Shown here: in pieces, positions 23,590 through 32,558 of the stretch | How positions within the stretch are numbered: position 1 is the first letter of the stretch | Layout: the number at the start of each line of letters is the position of its first letter | Assembly: GCF_014698935.1 (NCBI RefSeq) | Contig: NZ_JACVMN010000003.1 | Coordinates: 124,001 to 188,000, forward strand | DNA from: Flagellimonas sp. S3867 | GTDB taxonomy: Bacteria; Bacteroidota; Bacteroidia; Flavobacteriales; Flavobacteriaceae | Direction of reading: 5' to 3' | Length of the DNA stretch: 64,000 bases | Program-made: the position numbers and the translations under genes | The notes under the pieces: model-generated | Databases searched by the model: none | Seen by the model: the letters and a program-made list of their open reading frames with translations, nothing else | What the model was told of the DNA's origin: nothing

Positions 23590-24681
23590 ATGAAAAATGT
23601 TAACCACTTTGTTCTTACTATAGTAGCTCTGTGTTTTTGGGGATGCGGTAAGGATGACGGTAAAATCTTTCCACAAAAAACCAAGATTACGGAATCGGTA
23701 TACGCCTCTGTGACCATTCAACCCGATAGTCTTTACCAGGCATATGCGATTGTAGCCGGAATTTTGGACAAAAACCTGGTAGAAGAAGGCGATTCGGTAA
23801 AAAAAGGACAACCTATTCTTCAAATCATTAACAATACCCCAAAGTTGAGCTCCGAAAATGCCAGATTGGCCTACGAACTTGCCAGAGAAAACTACAACGG
23901 CTCTGCGGCTATTCTCAAAAGTATAGAAGATGAGATTGATGCTTCGGTTTTGAAGTTCACCAACGATTCCATCAACTTTTTTAGACAGCAAAATCTGTGG
24001 AGCAAAAAGATTGGCTCCAAAGCTGACTACGATAATAAGAAACTAGCATTTGAGCTTTCAAAAAACAATCTGCAGGTATTGAAGAGTAAATATGAAAGGA
24101 CAAAAAAAGAACTCTCTACCCAACTTCAACAAGCTGAGAACACCTATAGAACTTCGCAAATTGCAACGGAGGACTTCACAGTGACCAGTAAAATACATGG
24201 AAAGGTATATGCACTGTTCAAAAATCCTGGTGAGATTGTGACCACGATGGAGCCATTGGCTTCGGTGGGGCGGAGCGACGAATTTGTAATAGAAATGTTA
24301 GTTGATGAGAAAGATATTGTGAAGGTTCAACTAAGACAGCGAGTGATTATCTCACTTGATGCCTATAATTCAAAAGCATTTGAGGCCAAGGTAAACAAGA
24401 TTTATCCCCGAAAGGATGAACGTTCCCAAACCTTTACCATTGAGGCTACCTTTTTGGATCCACCAAAGGTGTTGTACCCAGGTCTTGCCGGGGAAGCGAA
24501 TATTATCATTGCAGAAAAATCGGAAGTCTTGGTGATTCCGAAAGACTATTTAATGGATGGAAACCAAGTTTTGACAGAAAATGGAGCAATTGATGTTACC
24601 ATTGGCCTCGAAAGTTTGGACCAAGTTGAAATCATTTCAGGATTGGATGCCGAGACCCAAATATTAAAACCAGAAAGATGA
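23590..24681 (+). CDS. Periplasmic adaptor (MacA/HlyD-like) lipoprotein
   Basis: A protein of 363 residues. Lipobox FWGCGK near residue 19; a biotinyl-lipoyl-like half site LVEEGDSVKKGQPIL near residue 60; a long alpha-hairpin (about 80-195); the returning lipoyl half IHGKVYALFKNPGEIV; then beta-barrel segments. It links an inner-membrane ABC transporter to an exit route. It overlaps the permease gene by four bases. Because the pump is MacB-like, it probably exports a hydrophobic or peptide substrate, not identifiable from sequence. Confidence 0.85.
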   Translation: MKNVNHFVLTIVALCFWGCGKDDGKIFPQKTKITESVYASVTIQPDSLYQAYAIVAGILDKNLVEEGDSVKKGQPILQIINNTPKLSSENARLAYELARENYNGSAAILKSIEDEIDASVLKFTNDSINFFRQQNLWSKKIGSKADYDNKKLAFELSKNNLQVLKSKYERTKKELSTQLQQAENTYRTSQIATEDFTVTSKIHGKVYALFKNPGEIVTTMEPLASVGRSDEFVIEMLVDEKDIVKVQLRQRVIISLDAYNSKAFEAKVNKIYPRKDERSQTFTIEATFLDPPKVLYPGLAGEANIIIAEKSEVLVIPKDYLMDGNQVLTENGAIDVTIGLESLDQVEIISGLDAETQILKPER

Positions 24682-25940
24682 TCAATTGGAAGGTGATATT
24701 GGGCATTGCCAAAACCCATTTAGTTACCAAAATGAAGTCCACGGTAACCGCATCCTTGGGAGTTACCTTCGGTATAGGTGCCTATATTACCTTGGTGAGC
24801 TTTATGACAGGACTCAACAAAATGTTGGATGACCTTATCCTTAATCAAACCCCTGATATTCATTTATATAATGAGATTGAACCTTCAGAAAAACAACCCA
24901 TCGCCTTTTTTGAAGAGTACGCCAATGCACTCAATGTCGTCCATTCTGTCAAACCAAAACAGAGTCAGACAAAGATTCACAATGCCTTACCTATTTTGAG
25001 TCATTTGCGTAAGGATAAATCCATTAGAGGAGCAACCCCACAGATTCGCACCCAGATTTTTTATCTGTCGGGTTCTATTGAATTGGGCGGTAATCTTGCG
25101 GGAATTGATGTGATGGAAGAGGTTCGGCTGTATAATATGAACGATTATATTGTTAAAGGGTCACCGGAGGCCCTTCAAAATACAGAAAATGGAATTTTAT
25201 TGGGTGCCGGAGTAGCCAAAAAAATGTCTTTGGATGTGGGAGATAGAATTCAAATCAGCACTGCCAAAGGAGATGTTTTTCCCTTAAAGATTGTAGGCAT
25301 CTACCAAAGTGGCATATCGGATATCGATAATATCCAAAGCTTTGCAAAGCTTAAAACGGTTCAACGCATTTTGGGAGAAGCGGAAAATTACATCACAGAT
25401 ATTAATATTAAACTGTTTAATATAGATTTGGCCGTTCCCATGGCAGGGCAATTGGAGCAACAATTTAAGGTGAAGGCCACCGATATTAAGGAAGCCAATG
25501 CCCAGTTTGAGACCGGAACCACCATACGAAACCTGATTACCTACTCGGTTTCCATTACACTTTTAATTGTGGCAGGATTTGGAATCTATAATATTCTGAA
25601 CATGCTGATTTATGAAAAAATGAAGGACATCGCGATTTTGAAAGCCACGGGATTTTCCGGATTGGATGTACAGCTGATTTTTATGAGTCAAGCCGTTTTG
25701 ATCGGGGTAATCGGAGGATTAAGTGGTTTGGCCATTGGTTTTGGTCTTTCAAGGCTGATAGATAATGTTGCTTTTGAAACTGAGGCCCTTCCAACCATAA
25801 CCACCTACCCCATAAATTATAATCCCTGGTTTTATGTAATAGGAATCACCTTTGCGATGCTGTCCACGTTTGTTGCCGGTTATCTCCCATCAAACAAGGC
25901 CAGAAAAATAGACCCGGTCCGAATAATTAGAGGGACTTAA
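24678..25940 (+). CDS. ABC transporter permease, MacB/LolC-type
   Basis: A protein of 420 residues with four membrane helices: one near residues 20-45, a large periplasmic MacB_PCD domain (about 50-270), then three helices forming an FtsX domain (TYSVSITLLIVAGFGIYNILNML, VLIGVIGGLSGLAIGFGL, and a last one ending FVAGYLPSNKARKIDPVRIIRG). This is a mechanotransmission-type exporter subunit. It starts inside the adaptor stop, and the ATPase follows 10 bases later; adaptor, permease and ATPase form one complex. Confidence 0.9.
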   Translation: MINWKVILGIAKTHLVTKMKSTVTASLGVTFGIGAYITLVSFMTGLNKMLDDLILNQTPDIHLYNEIEPSEKQPIAFFEEYANALNVVHSVKPKQSQTKIHNALPILSHLRKDKSIRGATPQIRTQIFYLSGSIELGGNLAGIDVMEEVRLYNMNDYIVKGSPEALQNTENGILLGAGVAKKMSLDVGDRIQISTAKGDVFPLKIVGIYQSGISDIDNIQSFAKLKTVQRILGEAENYITDINIKLFNIDLAVPMAGQLEQQFKVKATDIKEANAQFETGTTIRNLITYSVSITLLIVAGFGIYNILNMLIYEKMKDIAILKATGFSGLDVQLIFMSQAVLIGVIGGLSGLAIGFGLSRLIDNVAFETEALPTITTYPINYNPWFYVIGITFAMLSTFVAGYLPSNKARKIDPVRIIRGT

Positions 25941-25950
25941 ATTATAGCGG

Positions 25951-26625
25951 ATGGGACTAGTTTTAAAAACAGAAAATATCAACAAACATTTCAAGAAACC
26001 TGTATTGTTCCATGTGCTCAAAGACATAGGTTTTGAGGTGAAAAAGGGTGAATTTGCATCTATAATGGGCAAATCAGGTTGTGGGAAGTCAACGCTGTTG
26101 TACATTCTGTCTACCATGGACACCGATTATGAAGGAAAATTATACTTAAATGATGACCTCGTGACCGGAAAGCCCCAGACAGAACTTTCAAGAATCCGTA
26201 ATAAGTATATAGGGTTTGTGTTTCAATTCCATTATCTACTATCCGAGTTCAGCGTACTGGAAAATGTAATGTTGCCCGCCAAAAAACTAGCGGAAAAGAC
26301 CGATGCGGAAATTGAACATAATGCCATGGAAAAATTGAATATGCTGAACATTGGTCATTTGGTAAATAAAAGAGCCTCAAGAATCTCGGGAGGGGAAAAA
26401 CAACGTGTAGCAATTGCCAGGGCATTGATCAATGATCCATCCATATTAATGGGGGATGAACCCACGGGGAATTTGGATAGTTATAATTCTGAAAATGTGT
26501 TCCAAATATTCAAAAAATTGAAAGAGGAGCAAGGACTTTCTTTATTGGTAGTAACCCATGATGTGGACTTTGCCGAGCGAACGGATAGAATAATACAGAT
26601 GGAGGATGGCAGGGTCATCAGCTAA
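25951..26625 (+). CDS. ABC transporter ATP-binding protein, MacB/LolD-type
   Basis: A protein of 224 residues. Walker A GKSGCGKST, Q-loop VFQFHYLLSEFSV, signature ISGGEKQRVAIARAL, Walker B ILMGDEPTGNLD and the H-loop histidine in VVTHDVDFA are all intact. It powers the permease encoded upstream. The gene is the end of the protease-adaptor-permease-ATPase operon and converges with mlaD after five bases without a visible hairpin. Confidence 0.93.
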   Translation: MGLVLKTENINKHFKKPVLFHVLKDIGFEVKKGEFASIMGKSGCGKSTLLYILSTMDTDYEGKLYLNDDLVTGKPQTELSRIRNKYIGFVFQFHYLLSEFSVLENVMLPAKKLAEKTDAEIEHNAMEKLNMLNIGHLVNKRASRISGGEKQRVAIARALINDPSILMGDEPTGNLDSYNSENVFQIFKKLKEEQGLSLLVVTHDVDFAERTDRIIQMEDGRVIS

Positions 26626-26630
26626 GTTGT

Positions 26631-27602
26631 TTACTCCTGTTTACGCTCTTTCTCCTGTCTTTTGAAATATCTACGGGTCAAAAAATTGTGTTTTAAGGCC
26701 TCCATGTTTTCATTGAAGCGTTCTGTGCCTTGTTCAATATTGTCCATTGTGCGCTGTAATTGGTTGGCCAGCAAGGTGTCTTTAACCAATAAATTTACAG
26801 CGCCCTTGCCTTCCTTCATCTCATTGACCATTCCATTGAGATTCTGTAAAAGGGTGTCTATGGCAACACTTGAGGTTTCCATATTTTGAATGGTCTTTCT
26901 CATTTTTTGGCCCATAATTGAATCATTTAGCAAAACTCCTGCAACACTTTCTTCTAAATCAATGGCTTTTATAATGGAATTGAGTTCCTTCATCGCCGAA
27001 TTGGCCTTACTGCTGGTGTGTTTTAAATTAACTACGATTTCCTGCAGATTTTTGGCCATTAGGGTATCATTCAGCAGTTTTCCCAAAGTACCTTCCCCAT
27101 TTTTCAAAGATTGGGTGACCTTGAGCAAATCAGCGGTGAGTAAGGCGGCATTTTGGTTGGTAACATTTAATGTGCTCAACATATCTTCCGCACCAATGCG
27201 GCTGTAGGAATCTATTTCCTCACCACTATATACAATTTCGCTTGCCCCTTTGCCTGGAATGATGTTTACGATCATACTCCCGACCAATCCATCTGAACCT
27301 ATGGTGGCAATGGCATCTTTTTTAATGTGCTTGTGCATTTTTTCTTCGATGGACATCCGTACCCTTATGGTACTGTCATTTTCCATTTCAATGCCTTTGA
27401 CCGTACCGACAATGATTCCTGAATACCTTACATTATTACCCAACTGAAGCCCATTTACGTTGTTAAAAACTGTGGTAATGGTAAAAGTCTTGCTAAAAAG
27501 GCTTTGGTTATTACCGATCAGGTAAGAAGCAATGATTATCAAAGCGGTTCCGAGTACCACAAAAAATCCAAGCCTTGTTTTTTGCGTGTTTGTCCTTGCC
27601 AT
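26631..27602 (-). CDS. MlaD family (MCE-domain) lipid-transport protein
   Basis: A protein of 323 residues with an N-terminal membrane anchor (residues about 12-30). The MCE domain covers about 38-115 (FTITTVFNNVNGLQLGNNVRYSGIIVGTVKGIEM, then IGSDGLVGSMIVNI), followed by a long helical region with repeated LLNDSIMG/LLNDTLMA units that likely forms a periplasmic tube. It works with MlaE and MlaF to move phospholipids between membranes. It is last in the mlaEFD operon. Confidence 0.88.
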   Translation of the reverse strand: MARTNTQKTRLGFFVVLGTALIIIASYLIGNNQSLFSKTFTITTVFNNVNGLQLGNNVRYSGIIVGTVKGIEMENDSTIRVRMSIEEKMHKHIKKDAIATIGSDGLVGSMIVNIIPGKGASEIVYSGEEIDSYSRIGAEDMLSTLNVTNQNAALLTADLLKVTQSLKNGEGTLGKLLNDTLMAKNLQEIVVNLKHTSSKANSAMKELNSIIKAIDLEESVAGVLLNDSIMGQKMRKTIQNMETSSVAIDTLLQNLNGMVNEMKEGKGAVNLLVKDTLLANQLQRTMDNIEQGTERFNENMEALKHNFLTRRYFKRQEKERKQE

Positions 27603-27608
27603 AATGTG

Positions 27609-28388
27609 TCATTTAAAAAAGGCCCGCACCTTTGGGTCGGTCACCTTTGAGAGTTCCTTAAATGTTCCTTCGGCATAGTTTATGCCATCTACCAATAAAA
27701 TCATCCGGTCCGAAATTACCCGTGCACAATCCACATCATGGGTAATGATCAGAGAGGATGTTTTATACTGCTCTTGAATGTGGAGCATAAGCTCAATAAT
27801 CTCTTTTGATGTTATTGGGTCGAGTCCGCTCGTGGGTTCATCATAAAGAATAATTTTGGGTTGCATAATTAGTGTCCTGGCCAAGGCAACCCTTCTTTTC
27901 ATTCCTCCGGAAAGCTCACTGGGCATTAGATCGACGGCATGGGCCAGTCCAACGTTTTCCAATGCCTCTATGACCCTTTTTTCAGCATTCAACGCTCCGT
28001 CAAATTTGTCTTTATGCCTACGCAAGGGAAATTCCAGATTTTCGCGAACGGTCATTGAATCGTACAGGGCACTTCCTTGAAACAAAAAGCCAACATCCGT
28101 TCTAAGCTCGTCCAGAGCGGTACGGTCCAGTTTTATCAGGTCTTTTCCCATAACATTCACGCTTCCACTATCTGGGGACATTAAACCGATAAGGCACTTG
28201 ATCATAACAGATTTACCGGAACCGGATTTGCCCATAATTACAAGGTTTTCTCCCTTATGAAGTGTCATATTGAAACCGTTGAGCACATGATTGTCCCCAA
28301 AGCTCTTTCGGAGCTCTTTGATGTCGATTACAACTTCACGGTTGGCAACCAAGGAATCTTTATCGATTATTTCTGTTTCCTCCTTCAT
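27609..28388 (-). CDS. ABC transporter ATP-binding protein, MlaF
   Basis: A protein of 259 residues. Walker A GKSGSGKSV (Val replaces the usual Ser/Thr at the last position, as commonly seen in MlaF-like proteins), signature LSGGMKRRVALART, Walker B IILYDEPTSGLDP and H-loop ITHDVDCA. It energises the retrograde or anterograde phospholipid transporter. It overlaps mlaE by four bases and lies six bases before mlaD. The FNR-like promoter ahead of mlaE should control it. Confidence 0.92.
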   Translation of the reverse strand: MKEETEIIDKDSLVANREVVIDIKELRKSFGDNHVLNGFNMTLHKGENLVIMGKSGSGKSVMIKCLIGLMSPDSGSVNVMGKDLIKLDRTALDELRTDVGFLFQGSALYDSMTVRENLEFPLRRHKDKFDGALNAEKRVIEALENVGLAHAVDLMPSELSGGMKRRVALARTLIMQPKIILYDEPTSGLDPITSKEIIELMLHIQEQYKTSSLIITHDVDCARVISDRMILLVDGINYAEGTFKELSKVTDPKVRAFFK

Positions 28389-29167
28389 AATTCATAAAAA
28401 ATATCTGATATGAAAACCGCAATGAAATCCAAGATAAAAATAAGCATGGAGGCCATTACCACTGCTGTATTTGCCGCCTTACCCACTCCGACAGTACCTT
28501 TTTTGCAATAATAACCCTTATAACATCCTACCAAACCGATGGCAAAACCGAAAAAGAAGGACTTAATGGTTGCCGGGATCAAATCGCCATATTGTAAAGA
28601 ATTAAATACTTCATTAAAATACAATTGGAATGATACATCACCTTTAAAATATTCTACCAGCGAAGAGCCATAAAGGGCCAACATATCCCCGAAAACCACA
28701 AGGAGAGGTACCATAAGCGTTGTGGCTACCACCCTGGTTACCACTAGAAACTTGAAAGGATTGGTTCCGGAAACCTCCATGGCATCAATTTGTTCGGTGA
28801 CGCGCATGGAACCCAATTCGGCACCCATTCCGGAGGCAATACGCCCTGCACAGATGAGTGCAATGACCACAGGCCCTACCTCTCTGACGATTGAAATACC
28901 CACCATATGGGGCATCCATGAGACAGCACCAAACTCTTGCATGGTAGGTCTTGTCTGTAAGGTCAATACCAAGCCAATGATAAAACCCGTAATCCCGACC
29001 AATGGGGTAGACCTATTGCCAACATTGTAACATTGGCGCAATAGCTCATTAAATTCAAATGGAGGTTTAAAAACTTCCTTAAAGAAACGACCAGCGAAGT
29101 AGGAAAGGTCGCCGACCTGTCTCAGAAAATCAATGATATTGTTTCTTATTTGAACTGTAATGGTCAT
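28385..29167 (-). CDS. MlaE family ABC transporter permease
   Basis: About 260 residues from the ATG at 29167 (MTITVQIRNNIIDFLRQVGDLSYFAGRFFKEVF). Upstream in-frame ATGs at 29194 and 29263 lie at or before the predicted transcription start and inside operators, so they are rejected. The typical MlaE core is visible: GFIIGLVLTLQTRPTMQEFGA, EVGPVVIALICAGRIASGMGAELG and DAMEVSGTNP. It is the inner-membrane permease of the MlaEFD lipid transporter. No MlaC or MlaB gene is adjacent. Confidence 0.9.
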   Translation of the reverse strand: MTITVQIRNNIIDFLRQVGDLSYFAGRFFKEVFKPPFEFNELLRQCYNVGNRSTPLVGITGFIIGLVLTLQTRPTMQEFGAVSWMPHMVGISIVREVGPVVIALICAGRIASGMGAELGSMRVTEQIDAMEVSGTNPFKFLVVTRVVATTLMVPLLVVFGDMLALYGSSLVEYFKGDVSFQLYFNEVFNSLQYGDLIPATIKSFFFGFAIGLVGCYKGYYCKKGTVGVGKAANTAVVMASMLIFILDFIAVFISDIFYEL

Positions 29168-29197
29168 ACCTGCATCCTTGAAAATAGGGGACATTAT

Positions 29198-29240
29198 CAA
29201 ATATACCTTAGGATGTAACCTACTGAAATGACAATTATCA
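29198..29240 (-). promoter_or_regulatory. FNR/FixK-like operator and -7 element for mlaEFD
   Basis: TGAC-AATT-ATCA at 29229-29240 with TATATTTG (perfect) on the minus strand at 29205-29198. It gives a leader of about 24 bases to the ATG at 29167. Confidence 0.8.
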
Positions 29241-29250
29241 CGAACATCAA

Positions 29251-29293
29251 TGACACTTATCATTTTATGGGGATGGAAACTGGGTTAATTTGG
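29251..29293 (+). promoter_or_regulatory. FNR/FixK-like operator and short -7 element for the HMA-domain gene
   Basis: TGAC-ACTT-ATCA at 29251-29262, then TAATTTG at 29286-29292 (seven-base variant). It is back to back with the mla operator, two helical turns apart. Confidence 0.65.
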
Positions 29294-29315
29294 CGTTGCA
29301 TCAATTTGATATGTT

Positions 29316-29591
29316 ATGAAGACAACAGTGAAAATTCAGAATTTAAAATGCGGAGGTTGTGCAAATACCATAGATAAAAAAATAAGTTCCTTAAAGAATA
29401 TCGACGATGTTTTTGTTAATATGGATACGGATGAGGTCTCGTTTGGTTATGGGGGCAATGAAGATTTAGAGGCTGTGAAGAAAGAACTTTCCAAGCTCGG
29501 TTATCCTTTGCTAGGGGAAAACAATCCAAGGATGAGTCAGGCTAAGTCGTATGTAAGCTGCGCGATTGGTCGATTGAGTAAAGAAAATTAA
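29316..29591 (+). CDS. HMA-domain metal-binding protein
   Basis: A protein of 91 residues; residues 1-70 form a ferredoxin-like HMA domain with the metal motif KCGGCANTI (C12/C15 region). The remainder is a short C-terminal tail. Copper or another soft metal is the usual cargo, passed between P-type ATPases and target proteins. Its own FNR-like promoter suggests it may help feed copper to the cbb3 oxidase system at 37-46 kb; this is inference. The L,D-transpeptidase gene follows seven bases later. Confidence 0.8.
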   Translation: MKTTVKIQNLKCGGCANTIDKKISSLKNIDDVFVNMDTDEVSFGYGGNEDLEAVKKELSKLGYPLLGENNPRMSQAKSYVSCAIGRLSKEN

Positions 29592-29598
29592 GTTTGTC

Positions 29599-30510
29599 AT
29601 GAGACACTTTTATGTTCTTTGTTTTGTGTCTTTCGTTTCCTTTGTCTTGGGATGTCATAAGATACTGGACCCAAGAACCTATGGTACCAAATCCGAGTCG
29701 GTGTCAGAAGTGCAGGTGCCAATCCTAGAGGATATTCAAATAAAGAACTATTTTGCCTATATGGATTCTTTGGTGGTTGCACATGATTCCATTACACCCT
29801 TTCCACTTACAGAGCATCTTTTGGTGCGTGCCAATCCATGGATCATTGATACGCTCGAAAATACCGATTATTATAGATTGATGGCCAAAGATTCCTTTGT
29901 GTATGATCAAAAGAATATGATAGTGCTCCCGAAGGGAGCGAGCTTGAAGATTCCAGATTCACTGGTTGCAAATAGGCTATTGAATGATTTCCGAAACACT
30001 TATGTTGATGTGAACATTCCTGAATATAAGCTGCGTATTTACCAAGATTCAACACTCATTTATACCTTTCCAATCCGAGTGGGTAGAAATGCCAAAAGGT
30101 ATCTGGCTCAGGGTGATAGGGTCACTGATTTACGAACAATCACTGGAAAAGGTATTATTGCGGAACATCATCGCAATCCCCATTTCTATAATCCTGTGAA
30201 TGGCAAGCGATTCTATGTAACCAAACGGGATGATGAGAAGACTACTTCAATGCCTCAAATCCCATGGACAGAAACGGAGATCAGTGGCATTTGTAATGGT
30301 CAAATGATACATCCCACCACAAACCCGAAGACTTTGGGCAAGGCATATTCCAATGGCTGTATTGGCACAAAAGAGGCCGATGCTTGGACTATTTACTACT
30401 ATACCCCGTTGAATACCCCGATTCACATTCGTTATGAACTAAAAGGTAAAGATGAAAACGGAGTGGAAGTTATACTTGAAGACATTTATGGGTATGGAGA
30501 TATTCCCTAG
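29599..30510 (+). CDS. L,D-transpeptidase (YkuD domain) lipoprotein
   Basis: A protein of 303 residues with a lipoprotein signal ending LGCHK (Cys near residue 18). The YkuD domain covers about 130-285: YKLRIYQDSTLIYTFPIRVG, H238 in MIHPTTNP and the catalytic C254 in YSNGCIGT. The usual SHGCIR is SNGCIG here. Such enzymes form 3-3 cross-links or attach lipoproteins to peptidoglycan in the periplasm. It shares a transcript with the HMA gene and overlaps the convergent cbpM gene end by four bases. Confidence 0.88.
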   Translation: MRHFYVLCFVSFVSFVLGCHKILDPRTYGTKSESVSEVQVPILEDIQIKNYFAYMDSLVVAHDSITPFPLTEHLLVRANPWIIDTLENTDYYRLMAKDSFVYDQKNMIVLPKGASLKIPDSLVANRLLNDFRNTYVDVNIPEYKLRIYQDSTLIYTFPIRVGRNAKRYLAQGDRVTDLRTITGKGIIAEHHRNPHFYNPVNGKRFYVTKRDDEKTTSMPQIPWTETEISGICNGQMIHPTTNPKTLGKAYSNGCIGTKEADAWTIYYYTPLNTPIHIRYELKGKDENGVEVILEDIYGYGDIP

Positions 30511-30803
30511 AATTCGTCAAATCTGTCCAATTTTCTGCGCAACATCAATACTTCATCTTGTAGTTGTGACATTTTTTGCAATAATTGCTGTATTACATCT
30601 ATTCCTTCCAGATTGACATTCAAATCTTGATGCAAGCGTACCATTTTTTCGAGTTTGGGTAGTTCTTCGCAATGAATGTGCGGCTGTTTTTCGATGTACA
30701 ATAATTTAATCAAATGGTTGTCCGCCAAATCCTGAACAAAGGATTTTTTTATATAATTGTATTTGCAGAATTCGATTATTGAAATATGGATTGATTCTTT
30801 CAT
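30507..30803 (-). CDS. cbpM: Chaperone modulator CbpM-like protein
   Basis: About 98 residues from the ATG at 30803 (MKESIHISIIEFCKYNYI). MerR-like helices are followed by a C-terminal coiled coil (VIQQLLQKMSQLQDEVLMLRRKLDRF). CbpM binds the J-domain of CbpA and inhibits it. The gene is seven bases downstream of the cbpA-like gene, the standard arrangement, which supports the call. Its stop overlaps the convergent L,D-transpeptidase gene. Confidence 0.8.
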   Translation of the reverse strand: MKESIHISIIEFCKYNYIKKSFVQDLADNHLIKLLYIEKQPHIHCEELPKLEKMVRLHQDLNVNLEGIDVIQQLLQKMSQLQDEVLMLRRKLDRFDEF

Positions 30804-30810
30804 GGCTCTA

Positions 30811-31698
30811 TCATAAGTTGGTTTGTTTAAGCTCCTCAAACAGTTGCTTTTGTTCCATGGTCAATTTTGATGGTATTTTTACCTGATAGGTAATAAAGAG
30901 ATCTCCGTATTGCCCCTCTTGTTTGTATTTGGGAAAACCTTTACCCTTTAATTTTACTTTTGCTCCATTCTGGGTTTCTGGTTTCACGGTCAGTTTTACT
31001 TTACCAGAGAGTGTTTCGATGGTTATTTTTCCACCAAGAATGGCTGTTGTCAATGGTACTTCAATGGTTTTGTACAAATTGGCGCCTTCGCGTTTGAATG
31101 CAGTTTTGTTGCTTATGGAAAAAGTGATGTATAAATCTCCATTGGGCCCACCGTTCATTCCAGGGCCTCCATGACCGTTGATTTTAATAGTTTGACCGTC
31201 CTCTATTCCAGCTGGGATTGTGATCCTAATATTCTTGCCATTTATGGTCAATGTTTGTTTATGGGTAGTATACGCTGCCATCAGGTCAAGTTGGAGTTCA
31301 GCATTATAATCCTGACCCCTAAACTGGGTCGGCCTTCCTTGACCTCGAAATCCTCCACCAAACATGGACTCAAAAAAATCGGAAAAATCGTCAGAAGTTC
31401 CGCTTGAATAAGTGTAGCCACCAAATCTATCACCAGTTGATCTAGTTTTACGCGCTTTTTCAAATTCCTCGGCATGTTGCCAATCCTTACCGTACTTATC
31501 ATATTTTTTTCTTTTTTCAGAATCGCTAAGTACTTCATTGGCCTCATTCACCTGTTTGAATTTGCGTTCCGCCTCAGCATCATTTGGGTTTACATCGGGA
31601 TGGTACTTTCGGGCCATCTTTCTGTACGCTTTTTTTATGTCTGCTGCCGGGGCATTTTTTTTAAGGCCCAAAACTGCATAATAATCTATGAATTCCAT
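30811..31698 (-). CDS. cbpA: DnaJ-class co-chaperone, CbpA type
   Basis: A protein of 295 residues. J-domain at 1-70 with H33-P34-D35, a Gly/Phe-rich linker (about 85-120, [10 protein letters not shown]), and two C-terminal beta domains ([19 protein letters not shown], then KLKGKGFP). There is no zinc-finger domain, which separates CbpA from DnaJ. It stimulates DnaK in protein folding. It is cotranscribed with cbpM. A half operator TGAT-TATA-ACTG upstream is not convincing, so its promoter is unassigned. Confidence 0.92.
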   Translation of the reverse strand: MEFIDYYAVLGLKKNAPAADIKKAYRKMARKYHPDVNPNDAEAERKFKQVNEANEVLSDSEKRKKYDKYGKDWQHAEEFEKARKTRSTGDRFGGYTYSSGTSDDFSDFFESMFGGGFRGQGRPTQFRGQDYNAELQLDLMAAYTTHKQTLTINGKNIRITIPAGIEDGQTIKINGHGGPGMNGGPNGDLYITFSISNKTAFKREGANLYKTIEVPLTTAILGGKITIETLSGKVKLTVKPETQNGAKVKLKGKGFPKYKQEGQYGDLFITYQVKIPSKLTMEQKQLFEELKQTNL

Positions 31699-31748
31699 TG
31701 ACTGACTTTTGTATTGAGCATGATTATAACTGAATTAGACATAAAAAC

Positions 31749-32558
31749 CTATGGGAGTTGAGGTGATGCGTATTCATTTTTTGAGTATTCGCGAGTTCCA
31801 AATTTTTTCTTCAACTCTTTTATGGTTTCTTGATATCCTATTTCAAAAACTTCATCGATATGGTCGGTATTGAACAATCCATATTTGCTCAGATCTTTAG
31901 GGTAAATCACCAAATCGCATAGTTTAAATTTGGTTATGGAATGTTGATGTATTCTTAGATGAAAAGCCCTATCCAATACATTGTATGAATGTTTAAATTC
32001 TTCAGCAGCCATTTTTCGGATGGGGCTTGCGTAGATTCCATATATTACATCACACTGATCTATAATGGGGTCAACAGGAAAATTATCCAGTATACCACCA
32101 TCAGAATATAATGTGCCCTTTATACTCACCGGAGTCAGTATTCCAGGAAAGGAGGCGGAAGCCAAAATGGGATATATGAGATTGTCTTTGTCAAAAACGT
32201 TGACCTTGGCGTTTACAAGATCAGTTGCCGTGACGTACATTTTTTTGGAGAGCGCTTCAAAATTATCCGTTTTGAAATAGTCGAGTAAAAAATCATAAAA
32301 GGTTTCCACATTGATAAAACCTGCTTTTTTTCTTGCAAGTCTTGAGATATTGAACAGTTTTATTTTTTTAAAGATTTCTTTAATGGCTTCCGGGGAATAG
32401 TTGGCAGCATATAATGCACCAACAAGAGCGCCTGCACTAGCTCCTGATATGATGTTGGGATAAATACCAAACTCTTCCAAAGCTTTTATGCCACCTGCAT
32501 GTGCGACACCCCTGTGTCCTCCTCCAGATAAAACCAATCCAATGTTCTTTGTTTTCAT
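31749..32558 (-). CDS. Patatin-like phospholipase
   Basis: About 269 residues from the ATG at 32558 (MKTKNIGLVLSGGGHRG); an ATG at 32567 is also possible. The oxyanion loop GGGHRG, the nucleophile S41 in ISGASAGAL and the dyad Asp in YSDGGILDNFPV are intact. It hydrolyses membrane lipid acyl esters, probably in the cytosol, as no signal peptide is present. It stands alone and is driven by a strong FNR-like promoter, so lipid turnover is part of the regulon. Confidence 0.88.
   Translation of the reverse strand: MKTKNIGLVLSGGGHRGVAHAGGIKALEEFGIYPNIISGASAGALVGALYAANYSPEAIKEIFKKIKLFNISRLARKKAGFINVETFYDFLLDYFKTDNFEALSKKMYVTATDLVNAKVNVFDKDNLIYPILASASFPGILTPVSIKGTLYSDGGILDNFPVDPIIDQCDVIYGIYASPIRKMAAEEFKHSYNVLDRAFHLRIHQHSITKFKLCDLVIYPKDLSKYGLFNTDHIDEVFEIGYQETIKELKKKFGTREYSKNEYASPQLP

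Noticed and set aside
31721-31732. TGAT-TATA-ACTG before the cbpA-like gene as another operator
   Set aside because: Only one half site fits, and the matching -7 position falls on the start codon.
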